Part shown: positions 16,023-23,257 of the stretch, piece by piece | Layout of the letters: each line of letters starts with the position of its first letter | How positions within the stretch are numbered: position 1 is the first letter of the stretch | NCBI RefSeq assembly: GCF_021107415.1 | Contig: NZ_JAIOSW010000037.1 | Coordinates: 1 to 26,929 of the forward strand | From: Desulfobacula sp. | Lineage (GTDB): Bacteria; Desulfobacterota; Desulfobacteria; Desulfobacterales; Desulfobacteraceae | DNA: 26,929 bases | Direction of reading: 5' to 3' | Position numbers and translations under genes: made by a program | The notes under the pieces: model-generated | Databases searched by the model: none | The model's input: the letters and a program-made list of their open reading frames with translations, nothing else | Told to the model about the DNA's origin: nothing

Positions 16023-16255
16023 AATTGTCTTCCTCGTCTGAGATTGCGAACATAGGCAGACACATCATCCATATCTGTGCGGTCTTTCCACATTCCACAA
16101 AATTCATTATGTTTGTTTTCTCGCTTTGCTGGAGTGATTGGAATAATTTTAGCGCAAGGTTTTCCATGGTAAGTAATGATTACTTCTTCACCTCTGATTG
16201 CAGTATCAAGGATTGCTTTTGTGTGAAATCTTAGGTCTTTACTAGTCGCTTGCAT
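16019..16255 (-). CDS. Phd/YefM-type antitoxin
   Basis: The 78-residue protein starts MQATSKDLRFHTKAILDTA and continues GEEVIITYHGKPCAKIIPI, the Phd/YefM N-terminal DNA-binding fold, followed by a C-terminal toxin-binding tail with MWKDRTDMDDV. It should neutralise the PIN toxin and bind the operator directly upstream. AAGGAG lies 7 bases before ATG. Phd-type antitoxin with a PIN toxin is a known mixed pairing. Confidence 0.85.
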   Translation of the reverse strand: MQATSKDLRFHTKAILDTAIRGEEVIITYHGKPCAKIIPITPAKRENKHNEFCGMWKDRTDMDDVSAYVRNLRRGRQF

Positions 16256-16271
16256 AACAATCTCCTTTATA

Positions 16272-16314
16272 AAAGTTATACTTATAAAGTATAAACTTTC
16301 TATAAAATTGTCAA
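16272..16314 (-). promoter_or_regulatory. Promoter and operator of the Phd/PIN module
   Basis: On the minus strand TTGACA (plus 16309-16314) is followed after 15 bases by TATACT (plus 16288-16293). That -10 lies in an inverted repeat: perfect arms TATACTT (16277-16283) and AAGTATA (16287-16293) with a 3-base centre, extending with one gap to AAAGTTATAC and GTATAAACTTT (16272-16299). This is the expected site of autorepression by the antitoxin. The rest of the 16256-16434 gap shows no gene and no clear terminator. Confidence 0.55.
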
Positions 16315-16434
16315 GAATTTTTTAAAATATTCAGGAGAGGGACTTTTTTCAATCACAGAACAGTGTAAATAAATAGAAAAAAAATCAGCGGTCAAGCAGA
16401 AAATTTTGTATTTTCAAATAGTTTTCACGTATGA

Positions 16435-17091
16435 TCAACTATTGTTTTTTACTCTGTTTTTTGCAAAACCCCTTTGGGAAAAATGAAACAGATCATGGGC
16501 GATTTTCTCAAGTTCTGGTGAGCAGGCAGCTTTTCTGAATTCCCGGTCTGCGGCAAACTCACGCCAGAACGGCGGCAGGCAGTCAAGGCGCGTTGCCATG
16601 CCACCTCGTTTATCCTCGACCAGGTAAAGTACGGTTTTTATGCCTGAGTTGATGATTCTTGTCAGGCACATGGGACAGGGTTCAACCGAAGTGACCAAGA
16701 CTAGATTTTTACATTGCCTTGGGTTAATGCCTTTTTCCCGTGACCTTGTTTTTTTCATCCGGTCCTCATACCGGTTGAGAAGATCCATTTCAGCATGAAG
16801 ATCACTGCGAAAATAAGTGGTATACTGGCGGTTCCGGCCGTATTCAACGACCTTTCCTGTTGTGCTGTTGACAAGACAGGCTCCAATGCCGCCTGAGTTT
16901 TCTTTAAGGGATGCAAGAGCGCATTTGACGACAATCAGTCCGTAAAGGTCGTCTTTATAGGTTTTATTCATCGTGTAAGATGTGATTCTCTTTTCAAGTT
17001 TGTTGAGTTTTTCCTTGTCGCCGGCAAGTGCGCAGGAGATGCCGGCAAGAAAAACAAACACAAAAGAAAAGCAAACAATTTTTTTTATCAT
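16435..17091 (-). CDS. Exported CMP/dCMP-type zinc deaminase
   Basis: The 218-residue protein begins with a clear Sec signal peptide (MIKKIVCFSFVFVFLAG…ALAG, cleavage near 22-24). The mature part carries the cytidine-deaminase-superfamily zinc site: HAEMD at 99-103 (zinc His and catalytic Glu) and PCPMC at 138-142 (two zinc Cys). These enzymes normally deaminate nucleobases or tRNA in the cytoplasm, so export is unusual. A region of about 25 extra residues (KKTRSREKG…) separates the two half-sites. ATG overlaps the stop of the 391-residue gene by four bases, so it is the last gene of the receptor/importer run. Substrate unknown; a ligand-processing step in the periplasm is one inference. Confidence 0.78.
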   Translation of the reverse strand: MIKKIVCFSFVFVFLAGISCALAGDKEKLNKLEKRITSYTMNKTYKDDLYGLIVVKCALASLKENSGGIGACLVNSTTGKVVEYGRNRQYTTYFRSDLHAEMDLLNRYEDRMKKTRSREKGINPRQCKNLVLVTSVEPCPMCLTRIINSGIKTVLYLVEDKRGGMATRLDCLPPFWREFAADREFRKAACSPELEKIAHDLFHFSQRGFAKNRVKNNS

Positions 17092-18263
17092 GATATATCC
17101 CCTTTGTCATACTGGTCCTTGTTGTGGATGACGGCCATGCAGCCCTGGTTGAACAGGTTCCTGGCAAAACATTCAATACCGATATCTACGCCAAACACCA
17201 TGTGCGTAAATATGCTCCTATTGCCGACAGCAATGCTTTTACCGGGATAGTCTAACGCCAGGGTGTTTTTCGGGATGCTGGTCAGATACCCTGAGAAAGG
17301 GAACTTGATGTTTTCCACATCCTGGTCAAAATACCGGTATCCGGCAGGATAGGCAAAGGGTTGGTGTTTTCCGGTGGAAAGGGTCAGATAAAAGGCATCT
17401 CCGGGCTCATTGCAAAACCAGCCTGTGCCGTTGCTGCAGAAAGAGCTGTTTTCAGGGAAATATGATTTGCCAACTCCCTCCATCAGGATAAGGGCAATTT
17501 TATGGTGATCCAGGTTTGACCGAATCAGGCCTTTAATATCCCTGAGATCATCAATATTGCCCAAGGGAGTATAAACCGGGATTTTAAAATTATTGCCTGA
17601 AATATTGACAGGCTTTCTTAATGTGGCTCCCATGGTTTTAAAAGCATAGCCCTGTTTTGACACGACCAGGACATCCGGCATGAGCCTTTTGTCCTGCAGG
17701 ATGTCAAGATCCGGCTGTACTGATTTGAAAAGCTCGATCCACTCATCTTGGGTAGAGATAGTTTCAATTGCCTCAAGGGAATTGAGCAGATACATATCTG
17801 CCGGACTGGGGGAATGAATCCCACAATACCGGGCAGACCAGGTTGAGGAAATGGCAAGACCGTCAAGACCGGAAAGATCAATATCCCCTTCCAAGGGGAC
17901 CATGCCGCCGGTACCGACAATAACCGGGGTATAGCCTGATGTTTCAATAAAGCCCTGTGCCTCTGCCATGGCAGTGCTGAACATCCTGTCCCGGGTTTCT
18001 TCGGGACGATCAAAATAGCGGTTGGCAAAAAACTGATGGGCATAGCTTAAGCAGACCAGATTTGGATTATAGTGTTCAATCAGCTCCAGAGCGGTTTTGC
18101 TGACCCATTGATTGGCGCTTTCATCGACATCACCTGGATATGGGTTATGATCAAGCACATGGCTGACCATGGAGACAATGGGGTCGTTATCATCTCTTTT
18201 CTGACCGCTTTCAAGATCAAACTTGTTCTGCCATTCCCTTGCATCAATAATTGCCAGGCTCAT
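17088..18263 (-). CDS. Conserved-looking protein of unknown function between radical SAM and deaminase genes
   Basis: I do not recognise this 391-residue protein. It has no signal peptide or membrane segment, so it is probably cytoplasmic. The N-terminal half alternates β-strands and helices (LVCLSYAHQFF near 70, TPVIVGTGGMVPLEGDIDLSGLDGLAIS near 110-137). The C-terminal half contains Gly/aromatic-rich segments (LILMEGVGKSYFP near 265, then GTGWFCNEPGD). Several Cys and His could bind metal or a ligand, but no known catalytic motif stands out. The start has a perfect AAGGAGGTGG box. It follows the radical SAM stop directly and overlaps the deaminase start, which ties it to the same pathway. 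A phosphatase- or hydrolase-like fold was considered, but I saw no diagnostic motif. Confidence 0.7.
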   Translation of the reverse strand: MSLAIIDAREWQNKFDLESGQKRDDNDPIVSMVSHVLDHNPYPGDVDESANQWVSKTALELIEHYNPNLVCLSYAHQFFANRYFDRPEETRDRMFSTAMAEAQGFIETSGYTPVIVGTGGMVPLEGDIDLSGLDGLAISSTWSARYCGIHSPSPADMYLLNSLEAIETISTQDEWIELFKSVQPDLDILQDKRLMPDVLVVSKQGYAFKTMGATLRKPVNISGNNFKIPVYTPLGNIDDLRDIKGLIRSNLDHHKIALILMEGVGKSYFPENSSFCSNGTGWFCNEPGDAFYLTLSTGKHQPFAYPAGYRYFDQDVENIKFPFSGYLTSIPKNTLALDYPGKSIAVGNRSIFTHMVFGVDIGIECFARNLFNQGCMAVIHNKDQYDKGDIS

Positions 18264-19280
18264 TTATACCACCTCCTTTGCATGCTTTCTTTTTAGATCC
18301 CAGGCCAGTTTTGTGCCCAGCATGGCGATCTTTGTCCCGCAGATTGGACAGGTATTGTCCACAGCCAAAAACTCATCAAGTCTGTCCCCTGAACAGCCCA
18401 GACTAAACCGTTTGATCACTTCTGTCTTACAGTTGGGACAAAGCGTATTAACCCAATTGGAGCCCACAAAATTATGAAAATAGATATAAGGTAAAAATTT
18501 TCTGGAGGATTCCAGAGCAGAGTTCATTCTTTCGATGTTAGGGTACACGGATTCTTTCATATTATGCTCAGGTAAAAGCCTGAACACATGCCAGGGAATG
18601 TCAGGATTAATATCACGGATAAATGCTGCAATATCATACAATTCATGATCATTGACATCTTCAATAACAGGGGATGCAATTTCAATATGACAGCGTTTTG
18701 CCAATGCTTCAATGTTGCGAAGAACAGGCGCAATATTGTTGATGCCCACATATTTTTTGTAAAAAAGGTCTGAAAATCCTTTCAGGCCGACATGGACAAA
18801 AGAAAAGATGTCTGCAAGAATTTGTGTGGATTCAATGGTGGTATATCCATTGGTCAGGCATCCCATGGGGATATCGGCCTTTTGGGCATATTTTTTGATG
18901 CGTAAAAGGCTTGGCAGGGATATTGCCGGCTCATTTACATTGAAAACAATGTTATGGCAGCCAAGTTTCCGGGCCATTTCCACCAATTTCTTCGGTTCAA
19001 ATTCATACATCACATCCTGAACATTGGCAGGGTCCTGACAGGCAATAAATCCGTTAGAGCAGTATTTACACCTGAAATTACAGCCGGCTGTTCCGATGAT
19101 CATGGATCGTGATCCGGGGTAGGCATGATAAAACGGGACGGATTCTATTCGGGAGGGTGAATAGGTGCACCATTTGTCAGGGTATTTTTCAATAATTTGC
19201 CCGTCTTTTTCCCGGTACATGCCGCAAAAGCTTTTGCCCTTTGTCAGATCACATTTGTGTTCACAATAATTGCACTTCAT
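18264..19280 (-). CDS. AmrS-like (AmmeMemoRadiSam-type) radical SAM enzyme
   Basis: About 338 residues from the chosen start. The N-terminus has the extra cysteines of AmrS-type proteins (CNYCEHKCDL, then CGMY). The radical SAM motif CNFRCKYC follows (C67, C71, C74), then NEPAIS near 130 in place of the GGEP motif. The C-terminal 60 residues hold two CxxC pairs (CPNC, CPIC), a likely zinc ribbon or extra cluster site. No AMMECR1 or Memo partner is present here, unlike the usual AmmeMemoRadiSam set. The frame also opens at GTG 19295, but ATG 19280 with AGGTGA 5 bases upstream is better. It sits directly after the methyltransferase. The reaction is unknown; radical C-C, C-S or methyl chemistry on the imported ligand is one inference. 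Confidence 0.82.
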   Translation of the reverse strand: MKCNYCEHKCDLTKGKSFCGMYREKDGQIIEKYPDKWCTYSPSRIESVPFYHAYPGSRSMIIGTAGCNFRCKYCSNGFIACQDPANVQDVMYEFEPKKLVEMARKLGCHNIVFNVNEPAISLPSLLRIKKYAQKADIPMGCLTNGYTTIESTQILADIFSFVHVGLKGFSDLFYKKYVGINNIAPVLRNIEALAKRCHIEIASPVIEDVNDHELYDIAAFIRDINPDIPWHVFRLLPEHNMKESVYPNIERMNSALESSRKFLPYIYFHNFVGSNWVNTLCPNCKTEVIKRFSLGCSGDRLDEFLAVDNTCPICGTKIAMLGTKLAWDLKRKHAKEVV

Positions 19281-19295
19281 ATATTCACCTATCAC

Positions 19296-20129
19296 CTATA
19301 CTTCCCAGTAAACAAGGGCTGATCTGTTGCCGGAAGGCCAGACATATTTGCCCTGTTCAAGGGTTAAATTCTTTTCCAGCAAATCTAAAAGGAAACCGTC
19401 GTATTTCAAGCTGCCCGCAAGATCAAGCCGGTTTTTTAACTCATCAAACGCCTCTTTAAAAGAATCATGGGTCCAGGAAGGCCAGTTTCCGTCTTCTTCC
19501 ATAATGATATCCGGATAAATATCCATGCCTAAAAGTGCATTATAAGCAATTTGAAAATTGGGGCTGTCATAGGGCTGACCAAAAACCTTACGGGCAGCAA
19601 TGGCCATGACGGAATCTACAAAAGGTACCCGCAGTACCATAATACAGGCTTTGGTGGCTGTGGCGGACATTTTTTTGACAAAAATTTTAAAGTCTTCCAC
19701 ACCATACATGGAATGGGAAGCCAGGATATAATCATGGGGCAAAGCATCATCTTTGGGCCAGGTACCTGTGACAATATCAATATTGGTGATATTTTCTTCT
19801 TTCATTTTTTGCCTTAAGACCTGCTGCATGGCAGATGAAGGTTCAAATGCCGTGACTTTTGCAACATAGGGCGAGGCAAGCATGGACCATTTTCCGGTTC
19901 CGGCACCAATATCCAGCAGGGTTGAATCGGGATTATCTTTTAATTTCTGAATCAAAAAATCCCTGGATGAATCCGGTTTAGACCATCTTTCATCCACCAT
20001 TTTATCAAAATCCTTTGCCTTGTGTTTCCAGAAATCATCATCCCGGTGTTCTTTTTTCCTGGCAAAAGCCCGGTTCTGAATATCCGAAAGCTGCGCCCAC
20101 AATTTATACCAGTTTGTCAGTGTTTCCAT
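19296..20129 (-). CDS. SAM-dependent methyltransferase of the importer operon
   Basis: The 277-residue protein has motif I LLDIGAGTGKW at 71-81, acidic VTAFEPSS near 92-99, and a domain after the core that includes a long insertion (WPSWTHDSF, YKIWPSGN-like end YVWPSGN). The first ~65 residues are a helical, charged domain (ARKKEHRDDDFWKHKA) that may contact the substrate. It follows the ABC ATPase by 104 bases in the same direction and is followed by the radical SAM gene with no gap. AGGTGA precedes ATG. It would methylate an unidentified small molecule, plausibly the ligand imported by the adjacent transporter. Confidence 0.85.
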   Translation of the reverse strand: METLTNWYKLWAQLSDIQNRAFARKKEHRDDDFWKHKAKDFDKMVDERWSKPDSSRDFLIQKLKDNPDSTLLDIGAGTGKWSMLASPYVAKVTAFEPSSAMQQVLRQKMKEENITNIDIVTGTWPKDDALPHDYILASHSMYGVEDFKIFVKKMSATATKACIMVLRVPFVDSVMAIAARKVFGQPYDSPNFQIAYNALLGMDIYPDIIMEEDGNWPSWTHDSFKEAFDELKNRLDLAGSLKYDGFLLDLLEKNLTLEQGKYVWPSGNRSALVYWEV

Positions 20130-20233
20130 TTTTCACCTGTTTAATTGTTTTTACATTGCAGGAACCAGAACTTGGTGGTTTCTCTTTCCCGTTTTTTTCG
20201 GGCTTTCCCCGGATTAACTTCATGAAAAATAAG
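20130..20233 (-). other. 104-base spacer within the importer operon
   Basis: This is the widest gap in the second operon other than the receptor–binding-protein junction. On the minus strand it contains CCCG-AAAAAAA-CGGG, a short GC stem closing an A-rich loop, and ACCA/TGGT complementary pairs. There is no clear T-run, so a full terminator is doubtful. A weak internal attenuator is possible. No ORF with a ribosome-binding site was seen. Confidence 0.3.
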
Positions 20234-21031
20234 TTACTCCTGTTTTAAGATGGGAACACATATTTTCCGGTTAACCCCGTCAAGGAGCCTGAGCACTTTA
20301 ATGGTAATGCCGTAGGTGACCGCAAGTATCTCTTCAGTCACAACCGTGTCCGGATCTCCCAGGGCAATCAGGGATTGATCTCTAAGAATACCCACCTTAT
20401 CTGCGTTTAAAAACGCATGATCCGGAAAATGGGATGCCATGATAATGGTCATGCCCTCTTTTGACAGGCTGTCCACCACTTCCAGAATCTTTATCTGATT
20501 GCCCAGATCAAGATGAGAGGTGGGTTCATCCAGGAGCAGCACCCCGGGTGACTGGGTCAGGGCACGGGCTATCAGTACCAGCTGCCACTCCCCGCCCGAC
20601 AGCATGTTACAGGGCCTTTGGGCAAGATGGGCAACACCGATCCTTTCCATTGAAGTCCATGCATGTTTTCGGTCTTTTGGGCAGGGAGAAGAAATCATAC
20701 CGATTCTTGAGGCTCTTCCCATAATCACAATATCCTCTACGGTAAAAGGGAAAGCAGAAACAAGACTCTGGGGGACAAACCCCAGTTTTCTGGCAATTTT
20801 TCCGGAACTTAAGGTATTTAAATTTTCAGAATCAAGTAAAACGCTGCCGGACCTCGGTGCAAGCAGCTTTGCAATGCATTTGAGCAGGGTGGACTTTCCC
20901 GATCCATTGGGTCCCAGAAGACAGAAGATTTCTCCCGGATCAAGGTCAAAACTGATATTTGAAAATATTTGGTCTTCTTGCCTGCCGGTATAACTAAAGG
21001 AAAGATTTTTTATTTCAACACAGCCTATCAT
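20234..21031 (-). CDS. FecE/BtuD-type ABC transporter ATPase, second system
   Basis: The 265-residue ATPase has Walker A GPNGSGKST at 40-48, Q-loop VPQS near 86-89, signature LSGGEWQ at 144-150 (Trp replaces the common Gln/Arg), and Walker B VLLLDEPTSHLD at 164-175. It starts 3 bases after the permease stop. It powers uptake by the permease at 21035-21988. Similar in layout to the ATPase at 4721-5524 but clearly diverged, so it belongs to a separate importer rather than a recent copy. Confidence 0.93.
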   Translation of the reverse strand: MIGCVEIKNLSFSYTGRQEDQIFSNISFDLDPGEIFCLLGPNGSGKSTLLKCIAKLLAPRSGSVLLDSENLNTLSSGKIARKLGFVPQSLVSAFPFTVEDIVIMGRASRIGMISSPCPKDRKHAWTSMERIGVAHLAQRPCNMLSGGEWQLVLIARALTQSPGVLLLDEPTSHLDLGNQIKILEVVDSLSKEGMTIIMASHFPDHAFLNADKVGILRDQSLIALGDPDTVVTEEILAVTYGITIKVLRLLDGVNRKICVPILKQE

Positions 21032-21034
21032 GGT

Positions 21035-22075
21035 TTAACTTCCCTGGCTTTTTCTGAGTAAAAAAGCAAATACCGGTGCCCCGAAAATCGCGGTCAGAAT
21101 GCCAATGGGAATTTCAGTAACCAGGGCTGCTCTTGCAATGGTATCCACTGCCACAAGATATGATGCACCAATGAGCATGGATATGGGCAGAAGATATTTG
21201 TGGTCAGGCCCTACAATCAGGCGCCCGATATGGGGAATCATGATTCCGATCCAGCCGATGATCCCGCTGATGCAAACCGCAGATGCCGTAGCAATGGTGG
21301 CACTGATAATGATCACAGCTTTTAAGACCTCGGTATTGACTCCCAGGGATTTTGCATCATCCTCTCCCATGGCTAAAAGGTTAATTCTCCAGCGAACCAT
21401 AAGCAGCACTGAAATGCAGACCATGAAAACAGGTACGGTAATCAACAGATCCCTGGATGACACGTGGTTTAAAGATCCCAGCAGCCAGAAAACAATGGCC
21501 GGCATCTTGTTCATGGGATCGGCAATATATTTTAAAAAGGAAGTCAATGCAGAAAAAAGTGATCCCACGACAATGCCGGAAAGTACCAGCATAAGAATGG
21601 GGGTAATCTTGTAAACCCTTGACAGGGCATAGGTCATGCCCACCGCCATGAGGCCGAATAAAAAAGAAATCAAATGGATCAGCAAAAGATTATCAAACAA
21701 AAGGATTGCCAAGGCTGCTCCAAACCCTGCACCTGATGCCACCCCGAGAATATGGGGGCTGACCAGGGGATTTTGAAACACTCCCTGGAAGGATGCACCG
21801 GAAATGGCAAGGGCCGCTCCCACAAAAAGGCCTGCAATAATCCTTGGAAGCCTTACATCAATGACCACGGAATAAGTCGTCACAGACCAGTCAGGCTCTA
21901 TGGGGAACACAGATGAAAAAAGAATTTTTAATACCTTTAAAAAAGGAATGTCCACCCGGCCAAGAGTCAAGGAGAGAATAGCAATCAAAACAAGAATGAT
22001 GATAAAAATCCTGATCCAGAATTCTGGAGAAAGGCCTTTGCTGAATATATTGGTATTATGGTGCTTATCCTCGAT
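21035..22075 (-). CDS. FecCD/BtuC-family ABC transporter permease, second system (start uncertain)
   Basis: FecCD hallmarks are clear: RLPRIIAGLFVGAALAISGASFQG, NPLVSPHILG and GIMIPHIGRL segments and about ten helices. The first canonical in-frame start (TTG at 21988) would cut the first helix, since the frame continues upstream as FWIRIFIIILVLIAIL. Upstream the frame is open to near the binding-protein stop but contains no ATG, GTG or TTG. The only ribosome-binding-like box (AAAGGG) stands 7 bases before an ATC at 22075, giving about 346 residues, normal for the family. So either a rare AUC start is used, or the sequence carries a change or error at the start. It overlaps the end of the binding-protein gene, consistent with coupling. 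Confidence 0.88.
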   Translation of the reverse strand: MEDKHHNTNIFSKGLSPEFWIRIFIIILVLIAILSLTLGRVDIPFLKVLKILFSSVFPIEPDWSVTTYSVVIDVRLPRIIAGLFVGAALAISGASFQGVFQNPLVSPHILGVASGAGFGAALAILLFDNLLLIHLISFLFGLMAVGMTYALSRVYKITPILMLVLSGIVVGSLFSALTSFLKYIADPMNKMPAIVFWLLGSLNHVSSRDLLITVPVFMVCISVLLMVRWRINLLAMGEDDAKSLGVNTEVLKAVIIISATIATASAVCISGIIGWIGIMIPHIGRLIVGPDHKYLLPISMLIGASYLVAVDTIARAALVTEIPIGILTAIFGAPVFAFLLRKSQGS

Positions 22076-23180
22076 TTTTAATCCCTTTCATCATTCTAAT
22101 CTCATATATGCCAAGTAAAATATCCATGGCCTGCTGATCATTGAGGTCAAAATCAAAAATTTTTCTGTAAAATTCTTTGACCAGGCATGGAACACAAATA
22201 TCTTCAAACCTATCAGGATAGGCAAGACTTGCCAGCCATAAAGGAAAAATCACTGCTGATTCTGCTGTAGGACGGTTAAAAATAAAAACCCCGGCAGGCT
22301 GGGCATGGATCTTTTTATTTTGAACCGCCTTGATATTTTTCCACTGGGGATGATTGTAAAGGTCTTTGGGCTTCCCATAATTAATCACCAGAATATCCGG
22401 GTTCCATTCCAGTACCTGTTCCATGGAGACCTCTCCTAAGCCTGAATGCAGCCCGGTCCTTTTGCCGATGGTGATGACGGTTTTTGCAGCATTAATGCAG
22501 CCCGCCTGTTCTATGCGCTCCTGCATAAAAGTATCACCGCCCAGAGTAATAAGATGGCTCGGACTGAATCCCTGAAACACTTTTTTTCTCTTTTTTGCCG
22601 GAATATCGTGGGTCCTCTCCTTAACAAGGCTGATTGTCTTTTCTAAATACTTAATATATTTTTCAGCCCGTTCCAATGTTTGAAAAACATACCCGTAAAA
22701 CCGGATTTCTTTTTTAATATCTTCAATGCCCTCTCCCATACTGTCTTCAAGAAAGGCAACCGGAATCCTGGTTTTTTCAAGGACAATTCCCCCATCAATA
22801 TCTCCGGAAATAACTATATCAGGATTTGAGCTGATCAGCTCTTCAATATTAATATTGCCGCTGGTAGTCCGGGGTCCGGGCAATTCCTTGATATCCGGGT
22901 AGATTTCTCTGATCAGTTTTGACATTTTCAAGGTATTTGTCACGGCACACAGCCTGTCCTGCACCCCCAGGATAAATGCCACCTGGCCTGTGGGCCCTCC
23001 AAGCAGTGCAATGCGCCTGATGGGGTCAGCCACTTGGAATGTGCGGCCCTTCATATCTGTAATGGTACGGGTACTCTCCTTGATATTCGTATTTTCTCTT
23101 TCCGGGCTGTCATATATTTTAAAAAGGAAGAATAAGAAAATTGCTGAAAACAACAGCCATAAAATTCTTTTTTTTGTCAT
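22065..23180 (-). CDS. FecB/BtuF-type substrate-binding protein, second system
   Basis: The 371-residue protein has an N-terminal hydrophobic signal or anchor (ILWLLFSAIFLFFLFKIY, residues 5-22) without a lipobox. The Periplasmic_BP_2 lobe 1 starts ITDMKGRTFQVADPIRRI, and ELISSNPDIVIS lies near 115. The long helix near 170-200 joins lobe 2 with QVLEWNPDILVIN near 265. The uncleaved anchor look suggests it may be tethered to the inner membrane. It is encoded between the receptor and the permease and delivers the receptor's ligand. A strong stem-loop separates it from the receptor gene. Confidence 0.9.
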   Translation of the reverse strand: MTKKRILWLLFSAIFLFFLFKIYDSPERENTNIKESTRTITDMKGRTFQVADPIRRIALLGGPTGQVAFILGVQDRLCAVTNTLKMSKLIREIYPDIKELPGPRTTSGNINIEELISSNPDIVISGDIDGGIVLEKTRIPVAFLEDSMGEGIEDIKKEIRFYGYVFQTLERAEKYIKYLEKTISLVKERTHDIPAKKRKKVFQGFSPSHLITLGGDTFMQERIEQAGCINAAKTVITIGKRTGLHSGLGEVSMEQVLEWNPDILVINYGKPKDLYNHPQWKNIKAVQNKKIHAQPAGVFIFNRPTAESAVIFPLWLASLAYPDRFEDICVPCLVKEFYRKIFDFDLNDQQAMDILLGIYEIRMMKGIKNRG

Positions 23181-23197
23181 TTTAATGCCTTAGAATC

Positions 23198-23228
23198 CAG
23201 GGCAAAAAAATCGGATTTTTTTGCCCTG
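23198..23228 (-). terminator. Intercistronic 14-bp perfect hairpin after the receptor gene
   Basis: CAGGGCAAAAAAAT (23198-23211) pairs perfectly with ATTTTTTTGCCCTG (23215-23228) around a 3-base loop. It lies 30 bases past the receptor stop and 17 bases before the binding-protein start. The tail has no separate T-run, but the arm itself is T7. It may act as a partial terminator or a 3' stabiliser, so that receptor mRNA exceeds importer mRNA. Confidence 0.7.
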
Positions 23229-23257
23229 TTACCTATGAACCTGTGTTAATTGTTTTA

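Noticed and set aside
16315..16434. Terminator for the eight-gene operon
   Set aside because: Only an AT-rich imperfect stem (AATAGTT/AACTATT) overlapping the deaminase stop was seen, without a following T-run.
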